Shown: positions 15,276 through 23,834 of the stretch, in pieces
Layout: every line of letters begins with the position of its first letter
Position numbering within the stretch: the stretch's first letter is position 1
Source: an uncultured bacterium
GTDB lineage: Bacteria; Cyanobacteriota; Vampirovibrionia; Gastranaerophilales; Gastranaerophilaceae
Assembly: GCA_949296425.1 (NCBI GenBank)
Contig: CASFPN010000045.1
Coordinates: forward strand, 1 to 64,000
DNA: 64,000 bases
Reading direction: 5' to 3'
The notes under the pieces: generated by a model
What the model saw: the letters and a program-made list of their open reading frames with translations, nothing else
What the model was told of the DNA's origin: nothing
The model's database searches: none
Translations under genes and position numbers: made by a program

Positions 15276-15869
15276 TTATATCCCAAAAAGTTTATTAATT
15301 ATCTTTGTAAACAAGGATATTTTTTCTTCTGCTACATCTTCCGGAAGATTAGCAAATTCTCCAACCTTGCATTCAGGGTCATAAAACATTCTTATACTGT
15401 GAAATTTAAGAGTCTTTTGCTTACCGTTAATAATCATGTTGTCTATTATTTTCAACAGATTTTTGCTTTTTGAATTGAATTTGTTTTTTCTGTAAAAAAT
15501 GTGAGGTGGTCTTTCTTTGTCGTATATATCGCTTGATAAGACATGAACCCGTCCTTTCATCCCCATTTGTTCGCTAATTCTTATCGCAATTTTTATCAGC
15601 TTGCTTCCTATACCCTGTTCTCTTTTGTGGGCAATGAGTTTTACTATTTTTAATGAAGGCTCTGTATTCCCTTCCGGATAAAATCCGGCAAGTGTAAACG
15701 GTATATCATCTACTTGAGTAATCATTTCGGCAATACTTCTGCCATTATTTTCTGTTTCAAATATTCTGTATAAATCATAATTGTTATTCAGCTTTATATG
15801 AAAAATAAGTTGTTTAGGAAAAAAGTGTTTTCTTGAAAAATATTTTCCGTCTATATTTGATATTTTCAT
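15276..15869 (-). CDS. GNAT-fold acetyltransferase-like protein
   Basis: The 197-residue protein has the GNAT acetyl-CoA loop KLIAHKREQGIGSKLIKIA (R/Q-x-x-G-x-G/A motif) at about residues 78-96. An N-terminal part consistent with strands 1-3 of the fold (LAGFYPEGN) precedes it. The substrate cannot be inferred. After the core comes a charged, lysine-rich extension with no known domain (KSKNLLKIIDNMIINGKQK). The C-terminal hydrophobic end is short. It is a single gene converging with the broken prepilin gene and divergent from murC. Confidence 0.65.
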   Translation of the reverse strand: MKISNIDGKYFSRKHFFPKQLIFHIKLNNNYDLYRIFETENNGRSIAEMITQVDDIPFTLAGFYPEGNTEPSLKIVKLIAHKREQGIGSKLIKIAIRISEQMGMKGRVHVLSSDIYDKERPPHIFYRKNKFNSKSKNLLKIIDNMIINGKQKTLKFHSIRMFYDPECKVGEFANLPEDVAEEKISLFTKIINKLFGI

Positions 15870-15999
15870 ACTTATATAACGTAAAAAAATTTTTTTTTTG
15901 AACAGGTTAAATAAATATTTACAAATAGTAAAAAACGGACATATTATACATTTATGTATTATAATAGGATATGTAAAAACAGAGTATAGGGATAGAAAT

Positions 16000-17376
16000 T
16001 TGAAAAATAATAAGTATTATTTCATCGCAATAGGCGGTGTAGGAATGAGCGGGCTTGCGAAATATTTGCTGGAAAACGGATGTGATGTTTCCGGCTCTGA
16101 TATTTCTGATAGTAAATATATAGACAAATTGAGAGCGCTCGGGGCAAAAGTTTATATAGGTCAAAAAAAAGAAAATGTACCTTCTGATGCTATAGTTGTT
16201 GCAAGTACTGCAATAAGAGAGTCCAATCCTGAAATGATAAGGGCGCGGGAACTCGGATTAACTGTTTATCACAGATCTGACATTTTAGCAGAAATTTCAA
16301 GGTGGGGCAAATTTTTTCTCGGGTATTCCGGAACTCACGGAAAAACAACAACCAGCGGACTTTCTTCTTATGTTCTTGAAAAAGCAGGATTAAAACCGTC
16401 CTATGTCGTCGGAGGTGTGATTCCTTCTCTTGATACAAATGCACATTGTCAGGAAGGCAAATTTTTTGCGGCTGAATTGGATGAAAGTGACGGAACAATT
16501 GTTAAGTATTGCCCGAATATTTGTGTAATTAACAATCTTGAACCCGATCATCTTGATTTTTATAAAGACGGTTTAAAATCAATACTTTCAACGTTTGAAA
16601 AATTTATTTCCAATATGCCGGATAGTGCTCTTGTGCTTGTTAATGCCGATTGTGCCGCAACTATGAGTCTGCACGGACATAAAACAATGACTTTCGCTCT
16701 GGACAGTGATGCTGATTATAAAGCTGTAAATATTAGTTATAAACCTGATTGTACAACTTTTGACGTATTGTACAAAGGAGAATTTTTGACTGATTTAACA
16801 ATAATTTTGCGCGGGCGGCATAACGTTTATAATGCTTTATCTGTTTTGGCCTCCCTTCATCAGGCTAATGTGAATATTAATGATATAAAGCCGCATTTTG
16901 CAACGTTTGCCGGTATGGGAAGAAGATTTCAGAAAGTCGGAGAATTTAACGGCATAACTGTATATGATGATTACGCACACCATCCGACAGAAATTAAAGC
17001 AACGCTTTCTTCTGCGGAAGGAATGGAGGGTAAGCGTATTATTGCCGTTTTTCAGCCGCACAGGTATACAAGATTGAAAAATCTTTGGGATGAATTTTTA
17101 AATGCCTTTGATATAGTTGATAAAGTTGTGGTAACAGATGTTTATGCAGCATCAGAAGATGAAATTGAAGGAATAAATTCAAAAAGATTTACGGAAGAAC
17201 TTTCAAAAAATGTCAATTGTGAATATATTTCAGGTTCCGTAAAAGATGTTGCAAGAAAACTCTATCCGCAATTGCAAAGAGATGATGTTGTAATCGGACT
17301 TGGTGCCGGTACAATTACAAATCTGGGGAAAGAACTTTTAGCTCTTGACAAAGAAGGTGTTGGAATTGGATTATAA
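16000..17376 (+). CDS. murC: UDP-N-acetylmuramate--L-alanine ligase
   Basis: MurC adds L-alanine to UDP-MurNAc, the first amino acid of the peptidoglycan stem. The protein shows the N-terminal IAIGGVGMSGLAKYL motif, the ATP loop GYSGTHGKTTTSGL, LEPDHLDFY, and the C-terminal VYDDYAHHPTEI and FQPHRYTR. I chose the TTG at 16000 (458 residues) because AGGGAT precedes it and MurC proteins start a few residues before the GGxGMSG motif. A longer frame from 15898 would add an unrelated leader. It begins a murC-murB-ddl-ftsQ-nadE series with overlapping ends. Confidence 0.95.
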   Translation: MKNNKYYFIAIGGVGMSGLAKYLLENGCDVSGSDISDSKYIDKLRALGAKVYIGQKKENVPSDAIVVASTAIRESNPEMIRARELGLTVYHRSDILAEISRWGKFFLGYSGTHGKTTTSGLSSYVLEKAGLKPSYVVGGVIPSLDTNAHCQEGKFFAAELDESDGTIVKYCPNICVINNLEPDHLDFYKDGLKSILSTFEKFISNMPDSALVLVNADCAATMSLHGHKTMTFALDSDADYKAVNISYKPDCTTFDVLYKGEFLTDLTIILRGRHNVYNALSVLASLHQANVNINDIKPHFATFAGMGRRFQKVGEFNGITVYDDYAHHPTEIKATLSSAEGMEGKRIIAVFQPHRYTRLKNLWDEFLNAFDIVDKVVVTDVYAASEDEIEGINSKRFTEELSKNVNCEYISGSVKDVARKLYPQLQRDDVVIGLGAGTITNLGKELLALDKEGVGIGL

Positions 17377-18262
17377 AGAAAATTTTGATATAAAAAATTT
17401 AACATCATTCAAAATCGGCGGGAAAATTGCAAGGGCCTATTTCCCTGAAAATATTGAAGAATTTATTCAGGCGATGAAAAAAGAACCTCAAGCTTTTATT
17501 GCCGGTAATTTATCCAATGTGCTTGTTTCATCTGACGGATATGACGGTGCTGTTATATTAACTAAAAAACTGGACAATATAATTTTTGACGGAAATAAGG
17601 TACGAGCCGGTGCAGGAGTTAGAGGGACAAAATTGTCTAAACTTGCATTAGCAAATAATCTGAGCGGTTTGGAATTTATGATTGCTTTTCCTGGTTCTGT
17701 TGGCGGAGAAGTTTTTATGAATGCAGGCGCTCACGGTCAAATGATTGCAGATGTTCTCAAGTCCGTAAAAGTTTACTGCCCTGAAAAAGGTGTTATAACA
17801 TTAAGCAATTCTGATATGGAGTTCAGCTACAGAACTTCAATTTGTCAGCGAAAAACGTATTCTGTGTTAGAGGCGGAATTTGAGCTTACAGAAAAATCTG
17901 CTGATGAAATTCAGACAAAAATGGATGAAAACTTATCTTTCAGGTTGAATAAACAGCCTTCGCTGACTTTACCGAATTGCGGCAGCACCTTTAGAAACCC
18001 TGAGGGTAATTCTGCCGGAAGGCTTTTGGATGAAGCGGGCATGAAAGGGTTTGTATCAGGTGGTGTTCATGTCTGGGAAAATCATGCCAATTTTATTATA
18101 AATGACGGGGAAGGAACTTCTCTGGATGTTTTAACTATTATGTATGAAATGTATAAAAGAGTAAAAGAGAAGTTTAAAATAGAATTAATGCCGGAAGTAA
18201 GGTTTTTAGGCGGAGAAAATAAAAAAGAGGTTGAATTATGCAAAATATTGTATCAAAAATAG
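17345..18262 (+). CDS. murB: UDP-N-acetylenolpyruvoylglucosamine reductase
   Basis: MurB is the FAD enzyme that reduces UDP-GlcNAc-enolpyruvate to UDP-MurNAc with NADPH. Visible motifs are LTSFKIGG, the FAD-binding IAFPGSVGGEVFMNAGAHG, FSYRTS, and NCGSTFRNP with the proton-donating serine. VRFLGG near the C-terminus carries no acidic residue of its own. The exact start is uncertain: several TTG codons lie at 17345-17368 and the frame overlaps murC by up to 32 bases. A start near LDYKENFDIK is also plausible. It overlaps ddl by 25 bases. Confidence 0.95.
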   Translation: MTKKVLELDYKENFDIKNLTSFKIGGKIARAYFPENIEEFIQAMKKEPQAFIAGNLSNVLVSSDGYDGAVILTKKLDNIIFDGNKVRAGAGVRGTKLSKLALANNLSGLEFMIAFPGSVGGEVFMNAGAHGQMIADVLKSVKVYCPEKGVITLSNSDMEFSYRTSICQRKTYSVLEAEFELTEKSADEIQTKMDENLSFRLNKQPSLTLPNCGSTFRNPEGNSAGRLLDEAGMKGFVSGGVHVWENHANFIINDGEGTSLDVLTIMYEMYKRVKEKFKIELMPEVRFLGGENKKEVELCKILYQK

Positions 18263-19188
18263 ATAAAAATGCTAAAATTGCTGTGTTATGCGGCGGAATG
18301 TCTTCGGAAGCTGAAGTTTCAATGCGTTCCGGACAAGGATGCTTTGAAGCATTACAACGACTGGGATTTAAAAATGCTGAAAAAGTTATTGTTGATAAGG
18401 ATATCGCATTAAAATTAAAAGACGGAAATTACGATTGTGCATTTATCGCTCTGCATGGTAAATACGGGGAAGACGGTTGCATTCAGGGACTGTTGGAAAT
18501 TTTAAGGATTCCGTATACAGGATGCGGAGTTATGGCAAGTTCTCTTTGTATGAACAAAGAGTTTACAAAACGTATTTTGTCTACAAATCCTGATATTCCT
18601 ATGGCAAAGTCAGCCTTTGTCAGGACAAACGATAATCTCAGCGAAAAAACAAAAGATTTAACTTATCCTTTATTTGTAAAACCTGTCTGTGAGGGTTCAA
18701 GCTTTGGGATGACGAAGGTTGACAGAAAAGAGGATTTAAAATCTGCTTATGAAACTGCGGTAAAATACAATAATGATGTACTGATTGAAGAATTTATCGA
18801 CGGTTTTTTTGTGACGGTCGGCGTTCTTGAATGTAATGGAGAACCTTTTAGTACGGAAATTTTAGAGATAAGACCCAAAACTGAATGGTATGATTATGAG
18901 GCGAAGTATACAAAGGGAATGTCTGATTTTATATGTCCTGCAAATTTGTCTGATGATGTTACAAAACATGTAAAAGAAGTTGCTGTTAAAGCTTTTGAAA
19001 CAGCCGGATGCAGAGGGCTTGCAAGAATTGATTTTATGATGAAAGATAATACTCCTTATCTTCTGGAAATAAATACAATTCCCGGAATGACGGTAATAAG
19101 CGATCTGCCGGCTCAGGCAGCAGCAATGGGTATAAATTATGATGAATTGGTTCTGTTGATATTAAACAGTGCCGGGTTGAATAAATAA
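18238..19188 (+). CDS. ddl: D-alanine--D-alanine ligase
   Basis: Ddl makes the D-Ala-D-Ala dipeptide of the peptidoglycan stem. The 316-residue ATP-grasp protein shows VLCGGMSSEAEVSMRSG at the N-terminus, IALHGKYGEDGCIQG, PYTGCGVMASSLCMNKEFTK, FVKPVCEGSSFGMTKV, and the C-terminal metal and ATP residues in ARIDFMM and LEINTIPGMT. It overlaps both neighbours (murB by 25 bases, ftsQ by one base), so expression is coupled. Confidence 0.96.
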   Translation: MQNIVSKIDKNAKIAVLCGGMSSEAEVSMRSGQGCFEALQRLGFKNAEKVIVDKDIALKLKDGNYDCAFIALHGKYGEDGCIQGLLEILRIPYTGCGVMASSLCMNKEFTKRILSTNPDIPMAKSAFVRTNDNLSEKTKDLTYPLFVKPVCEGSSFGMTKVDRKEDLKSAYETAVKYNNDVLIEEFIDGFFVTVGVLECNGEPFSTEILEIRPKTEWYDYEAKYTKGMSDFICPANLSDDVTKHVKEVAVKAFETAGCRGLARIDFMMKDNTPYLLEINTIPGMTVISDLPAQAAAMGINYDELVLLILNSAGLNK

Positions 19189-20099
19189 TGGATGACGAAA
19201 TAATTGAAATATCTGTAAATGATGAATATACGGAGGCCGGTGAAGATTCTGAACAAAGCCGTTCTCCGGCAGATGACGGTAAACACCTTGTGAAGAAAAA
19301 ACGCCGCGAGAGGCTTGTACGTAAAGGACGCTTAAAGCAAGAACGTTTTCGTGCGTTTATGAGATTTTTTCTTTCGGTTTTCTTTATTTTTCTTATAGTT
19401 TACGGTTCAAAATGCCGCGGATGGTATATGGACAAATCAGCTTTTAACCGTGTCGGCGGTAATTCTGTTGAAATTATAAATAATAATATTGTGCAGTCAT
19501 ATAAAATTCTTGCATTATTGAAAAACAGCAACGTTCCGAATGTGCCTGTTTACATGGCAAAGACTGACGCAATCAAAAAAGAACTTCTAAAACTTGCACC
19601 GATTGAAAATGTTTACATAAGACGTTACGCTTTTCCTGCAAGAATTCAAATTATAATAAGAGAACGTATTCCTGCAATTACTATTTCGCCTGATGCTAAA
19701 GTTGCTCCTGTTGCATTTTTTACAACCGACGGAAAACTTATAGGACGAGAGTTTTTGCCTTTAAGACCTCAATATAAAACGATTCTTGTTTTGTCATACG
19801 GCAATAAAGGTGACGATTACAGAAAATGGAATATTGATAAAATAAAACAGATTGAAAAAATAGCCAAATATGTTGAAACTTATTCAAAAGAACCGGTTGA
19901 ATATATTGATTTCAGAAACCCGGATAATGTTTACGTAAAAATTAAGACTGTAAATATAAGGCTGGGTAAACTCGACGAAACTGTATTTAAACGAATTGAA
20001 AGAATTCCTTCAATATTGCCGCAGGTAAAACTTGTAGATTTAAAGGTTAAATATTTGGATTTGAGCTGGGAAAAAGTTAATTATTTAAAATTACAGTAA
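19188..20099 (+). CDS. ftsQ: Cell division protein FtsQ-like
   Basis: The 303-residue protein has a charged cytoplasmic N-terminus (about 60 residues with KKKRRERLVRKGRLKQ) and one transmembrane helix (about 62-78, FFLSVFFIFLIVYGS). A POTRA-type domain follows (NVPNVPVYMAKTDAIKKELL), then an FtsQ/DivIB beta domain (ENVYIRRYAFPARIQIIIRE, VEYIDFRNPDNVYVK). FtsQ links early and late division proteins at the septum. Order murC-murB-ddl-ftsQ is the classical division/cell-wall arrangement. ATG overlaps the ddl stop (TAATG). Confidence 0.85.
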   Translation: MDDEIIEISVNDEYTEAGEDSEQSRSPADDGKHLVKKKRRERLVRKGRLKQERFRAFMRFFLSVFFIFLIVYGSKCRGWYMDKSAFNRVGGNSVEIINNNIVQSYKILALLKNSNVPNVPVYMAKTDAIKKELLKLAPIENVYIRRYAFPARIQIIIRERIPAITISPDAKVAPVAFFTTDGKLIGREFLPLRPQYKTILVLSYGNKGDDYRKWNIDKIKQIEKIAKYVETYSKEPVEYIDFRNPDNVYVKIKTVNIRLGKLDETVFKRIERIPSILPQVKLVDLKVKYLDLSWEKVNYLKLQ

Positions 20100-20111
20100 C
20101 AGGAGAAGATA

Positions 20112-21515
20112 ATGAAAGTTGTATTAGCACAAATAAGATTAAAAACGGGAAATTTTGGATTTAATTTCAAAAATATTGTTAAAAATGTAGAAGATAGTTG
20201 CGATCTTATTGTTTTCCCGTGTGCCGATATTGAAGAACTTGGCGGTAAAGATCTTCTTTTGGATGAAGCCTGCAGAAATGCGCAGATAAAATTTTTTAAT
20301 GATTTGGCTGAGAAAAACTTTGCCCCTGCATTACTTATAGGAGATGTTTTAATAAGGAACGGTAAGGTGGAATCGGCACAAGACGGTTATTTTGATATTT
20401 GCGGGAAAAAAGTTTTTGTGTCAGATACATTTATTGCTGATATTGACTGTGACTTGTATATTTTGGCTAAAAATAGATATTTCGCGCTGAATACTTACCG
20501 TGATTTTATTGAAAGTGTGGAAGCAAAAAACGATTTTATATATATTAATGCAGTTGGCATGGCTGATTCAAATATTTATGCGGGGGCAAGTTTTGCAAAA
20601 AACAGCAAAAATGAACTTGTATTTGAGGCTGTGGTTTGTGATGAATGTATAACAGAAATTGATTTTTCAAAACCTGTTGATTTAACTGATGAATCTATGG
20701 AAGAACAGGTTTTGAAGGTTACGACATTTGCATTGAGGGAATATTGCGAAAATACCGGGCTTAAAAAAGTTGTACTGGGGCTGTCAGGAGGAATTGACAG
20801 CGCATTGACAGCAGTGCTTGCGGTTAAAGCAATCGGGAAAGAAAATGTGTTGGGAATTTTAATGCCGAGTATGTTTTCATCAGAAGGTAGCGTGACAGAC
20901 AGTCTGGAATTGGCGAAAAATCTCGGGATGAATACTGTTAAAGAACCTATAACGCCTTTGTTTGAAGCATTTATGAAAGGGCGAGAAAGGCTTCATGATT
21001 TAGCTGAAGAAAATTTGCAGGCACGTCTGAGAGCCTTAATTTTGATGTTTTATTCAAACAGAGAAAACAGGTTATTGCTATCTACCGGTAATAAATCAGA
21101 AAGCGCTATGGGATTTGGTACTCTTTACGGAGATTTAGCAGGCGGGTTGAATTTGATATGTGATTTAACAAAGACAAATGTTTATAAAGTCTCAAATTAT
21201 CTAAACAAAGAAAAAGAAATTATTCCTCAGGCAATAATTGATAAAGCTCCGTCAGCAGAACTTCATCCGGGGCAGAAGGATCAGGACAGACTGCCTGAAT
21301 ATACCGTTTTAGATGATATTATAGAAATGTATGTTGAACAAAATATTCCTGTGGAAGATATTTATAAAAAATATGATAAAAAAATTGTAGATGAAGTAGT
21401 AAGAAAAATATACAGAATGCAGTTTAAGCGTCATCAGGGCTGTCTTGGTGTAAGATTAACAGAACGCTCGTTTTGTAATGGCGTAAATTTGCCTGTTGTC
21501 CAGAATTTTTATTAA
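20112..21515 (+). CDS. nadE: NAD+ synthetase with degenerate glutaminase domain
   Basis: NadE amidates deamido-NAD+ to NAD+. The C-terminal synthetase domain is complete: the ATP-pyrophosphatase loop LGLSGGIDSALTAVLA, LLSTGNKSE, and GDLAGGLNLICDLTKT. The N-terminal nitrilase-like domain is short (about 195 residues against about 260) and lacks the usual catalytic Lys and Cys; the expected Cys-Glu-Asp region reads KVFVSDTF. It may therefore use free ammonia or ammonia from another protein. Length is 467 residues where glutamine-dependent enzymes have about 540. AACAGGAGAAGATA precedes ATG. Last gene of the murC cluster. Confidence 0.9.
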   Translation: MKVVLAQIRLKTGNFGFNFKNIVKNVEDSCDLIVFPCADIEELGGKDLLLDEACRNAQIKFFNDLAEKNFAPALLIGDVLIRNGKVESAQDGYFDICGKKVFVSDTFIADIDCDLYILAKNRYFALNTYRDFIESVEAKNDFIYINAVGMADSNIYAGASFAKNSKNELVFEAVVCDECITEIDFSKPVDLTDESMEEQVLKVTTFALREYCENTGLKKVVLGLSGGIDSALTAVLAVKAIGKENVLGILMPSMFSSEGSVTDSLELAKNLGMNTVKEPITPLFEAFMKGRERLHDLAEENLQARLRALILMFYSNRENRLLLSTGNKSESAMGFGTLYGDLAGGLNLICDLTKTNVYKVSNYLNKEKEIIPQAIIDKAPSAELHPGQKDQDRLPEYTVLDDIIEMYVEQNIPVEDIYKKYDKKIVDEVVRKIYRMQFKRHQGCLGVRLTERSFCNGVNLPVVQNFY

Positions 21516-21518
21516 TAT

Positions 21519-22304
21519 TTATAACTCACCGGGCATGTAATTTTCATAGTAGTATTTGTGATATAGAAAGTCAGGCTTGGTGAGGGCATAATATGTGCAG
21601 CCAATGCCGGAAAACTTACCATTTTCAGTCTTATTGCAATTGTAGTTATATATATTTGAACACATGGTTTTACCGCCGCAGGGTGAAATCTGTTTATCTG
21701 TTATCAAGAATGTAAATGTATCGCGTCCCCAAGCATTAGGTTTTTTGAATGGGCCGTTTAAATCTACTGTTACCATACGCCCATAGATATTTGTCCCTCC
21801 AAAAGAGATAAGCCGCCCCTCTTTTGTTAAAAATTGGTCTTTCCCGAAATAATAATTAGTGTTAGTGTTTTGGTTGTCAAAAACTAATGAGCCTGTGTAA
21901 GTGTAATATATAATTCCTTTTGAATTATAGCACTCTCTTTCCTTACAGTCTACAGCTCCGTCATAATATTTCATAAAAAGTTCTTTTACTTCACTATTTT
22001 CTAAAGGAGTGACGATATTGAGTATATTTTCACCATAGTCATTAGAAATGCGATTAACTACTGTTTGCAGTTCCGCATAACTTTTGTTTAATTGTGTAAG
22101 TATTACTTTTGCCTGATATTTTTGAAATAATGCAGATAATGTGATAGCCGCAACAACACCAATTATGCCGAGGGTGACTAGGACCTCTGCTAAAGTGAAC
22201 GCGCATTTGTGTTGACTGTTCGACAGGGGGGGGGTAAAACCAGCTTGCCTTCCTGCTTTATGACCTTCTAAAGTAACATTTAAAATTCGTTTTTCACTAT
22301 CCAT
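21519..22304 (-). CDS. Prepilin-like protein with a C9 tract in its leader (in frame)
   Basis: The 261-residue protein has an unusual 36-residue leader, then CAFTLAEVLVTLGIIGVVAA, the class III prepilin signal and hydrophobic helix (Glu at +5). Prepilin peptidase would cut between A and F. The exported part contains Asn-rich strands and cysteines, with WGRDTF matching FGRDVF of the gene at 39672. A run of nine C on the coding strand (plus strand G9, 22226-22234) encodes part of FTPPLS in the leader; here the frame is open. AGGAGAAAG precedes ATG. It is divergent from an XRE regulator. Confidence 0.85.
   Translation of the reverse strand: MDSEKRILNVTLEGHKAGRQAGFTPPLSNSQHKCAFTLAEVLVTLGIIGVVAAITLSALFQKYQAKVILTQLNKSYAELQTVVNRISNDYGENILNIVTPLENSEVKELFMKYYDGAVDCKERECYNSKGIIYYTYTGSLVFDNQNTNTNYYFGKDQFLTKEGRLISFGGTNIYGRMVTVDLNGPFKKPNAWGRDTFTFLITDKQISPCGGKTMCSNIYNYNCNKTENGKFSGIGCTYYALTKPDFLYHKYYYENYMPGEL
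22226..22234. repeat. Homopolymer G9/C9 tract in prepilin leader
   Basis: Nine G on the plus strand, nine C on the coding strand, between codons for FT and LS of the leader. Any change other than a multiple of three would close the frame before FTLAEV. Confidence 0.9.
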
Positions 22305-22337
22305 TAAACTTTCTCCTGCAAAAATTTTATCATATTT

Positions 22338-22390
22338 TACGTACTATTAATACGTATATTTAATAAAAATTTACGTTTAAACTGTACGTA
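22338..22390 (+). promoter_or_regulatory. Paired operator-like dyads upstream of the XRE gene
   Basis: TACGTA occurs at 22338-22343 and 22351-22356, and again TACGT(T) at 22372-22377 and TACGTA at 22385-22390. In each pair the motifs are 13 bases apart, and the two pairs are 34 bases apart. The last copy overlaps the ATG at 22390. The arrangement suggests two binding sites for the XRE protein, controlling itself and perhaps the divergent prepilin gene. Confidence 0.6.
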
Positions 22391-22605
22391 TGAATTCTTA
22401 TTTTTATAAAAAATTGGGTTCAAATATAAAAAAAAGACGTCAAGAAATCGGGCTTACACAACAGCAGCTCGCTGATAAAGTTGGAATAGGCTTAAATTTT
22501 ATGGGAAAAATTGAAGTCGCTTTTTCAAAACCGTCGCTTGATACTTTAATTCTTTTGGCACAGGCACTTGAAACAACTGTTTCTGATTTAACTAACTTAA
22601 ATTAA
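22390..22605 (+). CDS. XRE-family DNA-binding regulator
   Basis: This 71-residue protein is a single helix-turn-helix domain of the Cro/C1 type: LGSNIKKRRQEIGLTQQQLA is helices 1-2, DKVGIGLNFMGKIE the recognition part, and PSLDTLILLAQALET the closing helices. There is no effector domain. No Shine-Dalgarno sequence precedes the ATG, which lies inside an operator-like dyad, so the transcript may be leaderless and autorepressed. It is divergent from the prepilin gene at 21519-22304. Confidence 0.9.
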   Translation: MNSYFYKKLGSNIKKRRQEIGLTQQQLADKVGIGLNFMGKIEVAFSKPSLDTLILLAQALETTVSDLTNLN

Positions 22606-22671
22606 AAAATGAATATTGCATTTTTATAAAAATATTGTTATAATGGGTATATATATGTATATGAGGAATTA

Positions 22672-23463
22672 ATGAATTTTACGGTATTAGTTGACAACAA
22701 TGCAGGATGTAATATCAATATGCAGGCTGAGCCGGGCCTGTCTTTTCTGTTGGAAAATGATTACCAGAAAATTTTGTTTGACTGCGGCTACAGTGATATT
22801 TTTATCAAAAATGCTTATAAAATGGGGCTTGACTTGACAGAGGTTACGGAAATTGTTCTGTCACACGGTCATAGCGATCATACGGGCGGTCTTATCAGAT
22901 TAGATATATTATACAGGAAAATGCTTGCTGCAGGAATTAGTTTAACCCATAAAACTATTTATGCTCATCCTGATGTATTTGAACCTAAATTGGATTCTCA
23001 GAAGCATAATGTTGGATATCCAGGAAACGCAAGTGATTTATGTGACGTTTTTGATTTGGAATTGTCTTATGAACCTGTATGGTTAACTTCAAAGCTTTTA
23101 TTTTTAGGTGAAATTCCAATTAAATACAAGACAGACTATAAATATAACGATGAAACGGCTGTTGTTTATAAAGGTGCAAATGGGCTTGTTATTATGGCCG
23201 GATGCTCTCATATTGGCTTGCCTAATATTATTGATCATGCTAAAAAAGTTGCGAAAGAGGAACGCATTGACACCTTAATAGGCGGAATTTATTTGCGTGA
23301 TAAAACTGAATATAAGGTTAGAGAACTCGGTATTTATTTGAGAACTTTAAATATTAAGAATTTTTATCCCGGTCATTGTTGTGATCTTAATTCCAAGCTC
23401 GTTTTATCAGAATATTTGAAAGTCAAAGATGTATATTCCGGTTTAAAGCTTACTTTTGATTAA
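22672..23463 (+). CDS. MBL-fold metallo-hydrolase
   Basis: The 263-residue protein carries the metallo-beta-lactamase-fold metal motif LSHGHSDHTGG (HxHxDH) at residues 63-73. Later metal ligands are likely in AGCSHIG and in PGHCC near the C-terminus. The N-terminus (MNFTVLVDNNAG, LLFDCGYSD-like region) resembles the group annotated as dihydropterin ribofuranosyl aminobenzene phosphate synthase-like hydrolases, for which a general role is not proven. It is not expected to be a beta-lactamase. It stands alone, 66 bp after the XRE gene, with a TATAAT-like sequence upstream. Confidence 0.85.
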   Translation: MNFTVLVDNNAGCNINMQAEPGLSFLLENDYQKILFDCGYSDIFIKNAYKMGLDLTEVTEIVLSHGHSDHTGGLIRLDILYRKMLAAGISLTHKTIYAHPDVFEPKLDSQKHNVGYPGNASDLCDVFDLELSYEPVWLTSKLLFLGEIPIKYKTDYKYNDETAVVYKGANGLVIMAGCSHIGLPNIIDHAKKVAKEERIDTLIGGIYLRDKTEYKVRELGIYLRTLNIKNFYPGHCCDLNSKLVLSEYLKVKDVYSGLKLTFD

Positions 23464-23499
23464 CAAATTTAAACAAAGTGCTTGCAAATAAAGATTCTG

Positions 23500-23605
23500 C
23501 ATAATATAATTATTTTGCGGAAGTTTTATGGCTTTGGTATGCCAAAGGCTTCTTGATGTACACACCGGCCGTTAAGTTGCGTTGCATATTTGCGGCTAAA
23601 AAAAG
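23500..23605 (+). ncRNA. Possible structured leader of rpmI-rplT (L20 autoregulation)
   Basis: The 150 bases before rpmI contain GCTTTGG-TATG-CCAAAGGC, a compact hairpin (about 23532-23551), and GGCCG (23569-23573) able to pair with CGGCT further on (about 23593-23597). Ribosomal protein L20 represses its own operon through such leaders in several phyla. infC, usually the first gene of this operon, is absent here. The match to a known leader family is not checked. Confidence 0.35.
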
Positions 23606-23614
23606 GAGGACAAA

Positions 23615-23824
23615 ATGCCAAAAATGAAAACACACAAGTCTGCTGCAAAACGTTATAAAGTTACTGCAACAGGCAAAATTGTAAGAAGACAAGCCGGTAT
23701 CGGTCACTTGCTTCAACACAAATCTGCTTCAAGAAAACGCAGAATTTTCAAAACGATTTCAATTTCAAAATCACATTTTAAATTGATTTCAAAAGAGTTA
23801 CCTTACAGAAAGTATGCGAGATAG
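23615..23824 (+). CDS. rpmI: 50S ribosomal protein L35
   Basis: The 69-residue basic protein starts [20 protein letters not shown], the L35 signature, and ends with ELPYRKYAR. It binds 23S rRNA in the large subunit. AAGGAGG precedes the ATG. It is ten bases upstream of rplT, the conserved gene pair. Confidence 0.98.
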   Translation: MPKMKTHKSAAKRYKVTATGKIVRRQAGIGHLLQHKSASRKRRIFKTISISKSHFKLISKELPYRKYAR

Positions 23825-23834
23825 GAGGCAGTAA

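Noticed and set aside
15898-15999. Longer N-terminus of MurC from TTG 15898
   Set aside because: The extension is hydrophobic and unlike MurC, and an SD precedes the TTG at 16000.
22672-23463. Beta-lactamase
   Set aside because: The HxHxDH motif only shows the MBL fold; the remaining sequence fits non-lactamase hydrolases.
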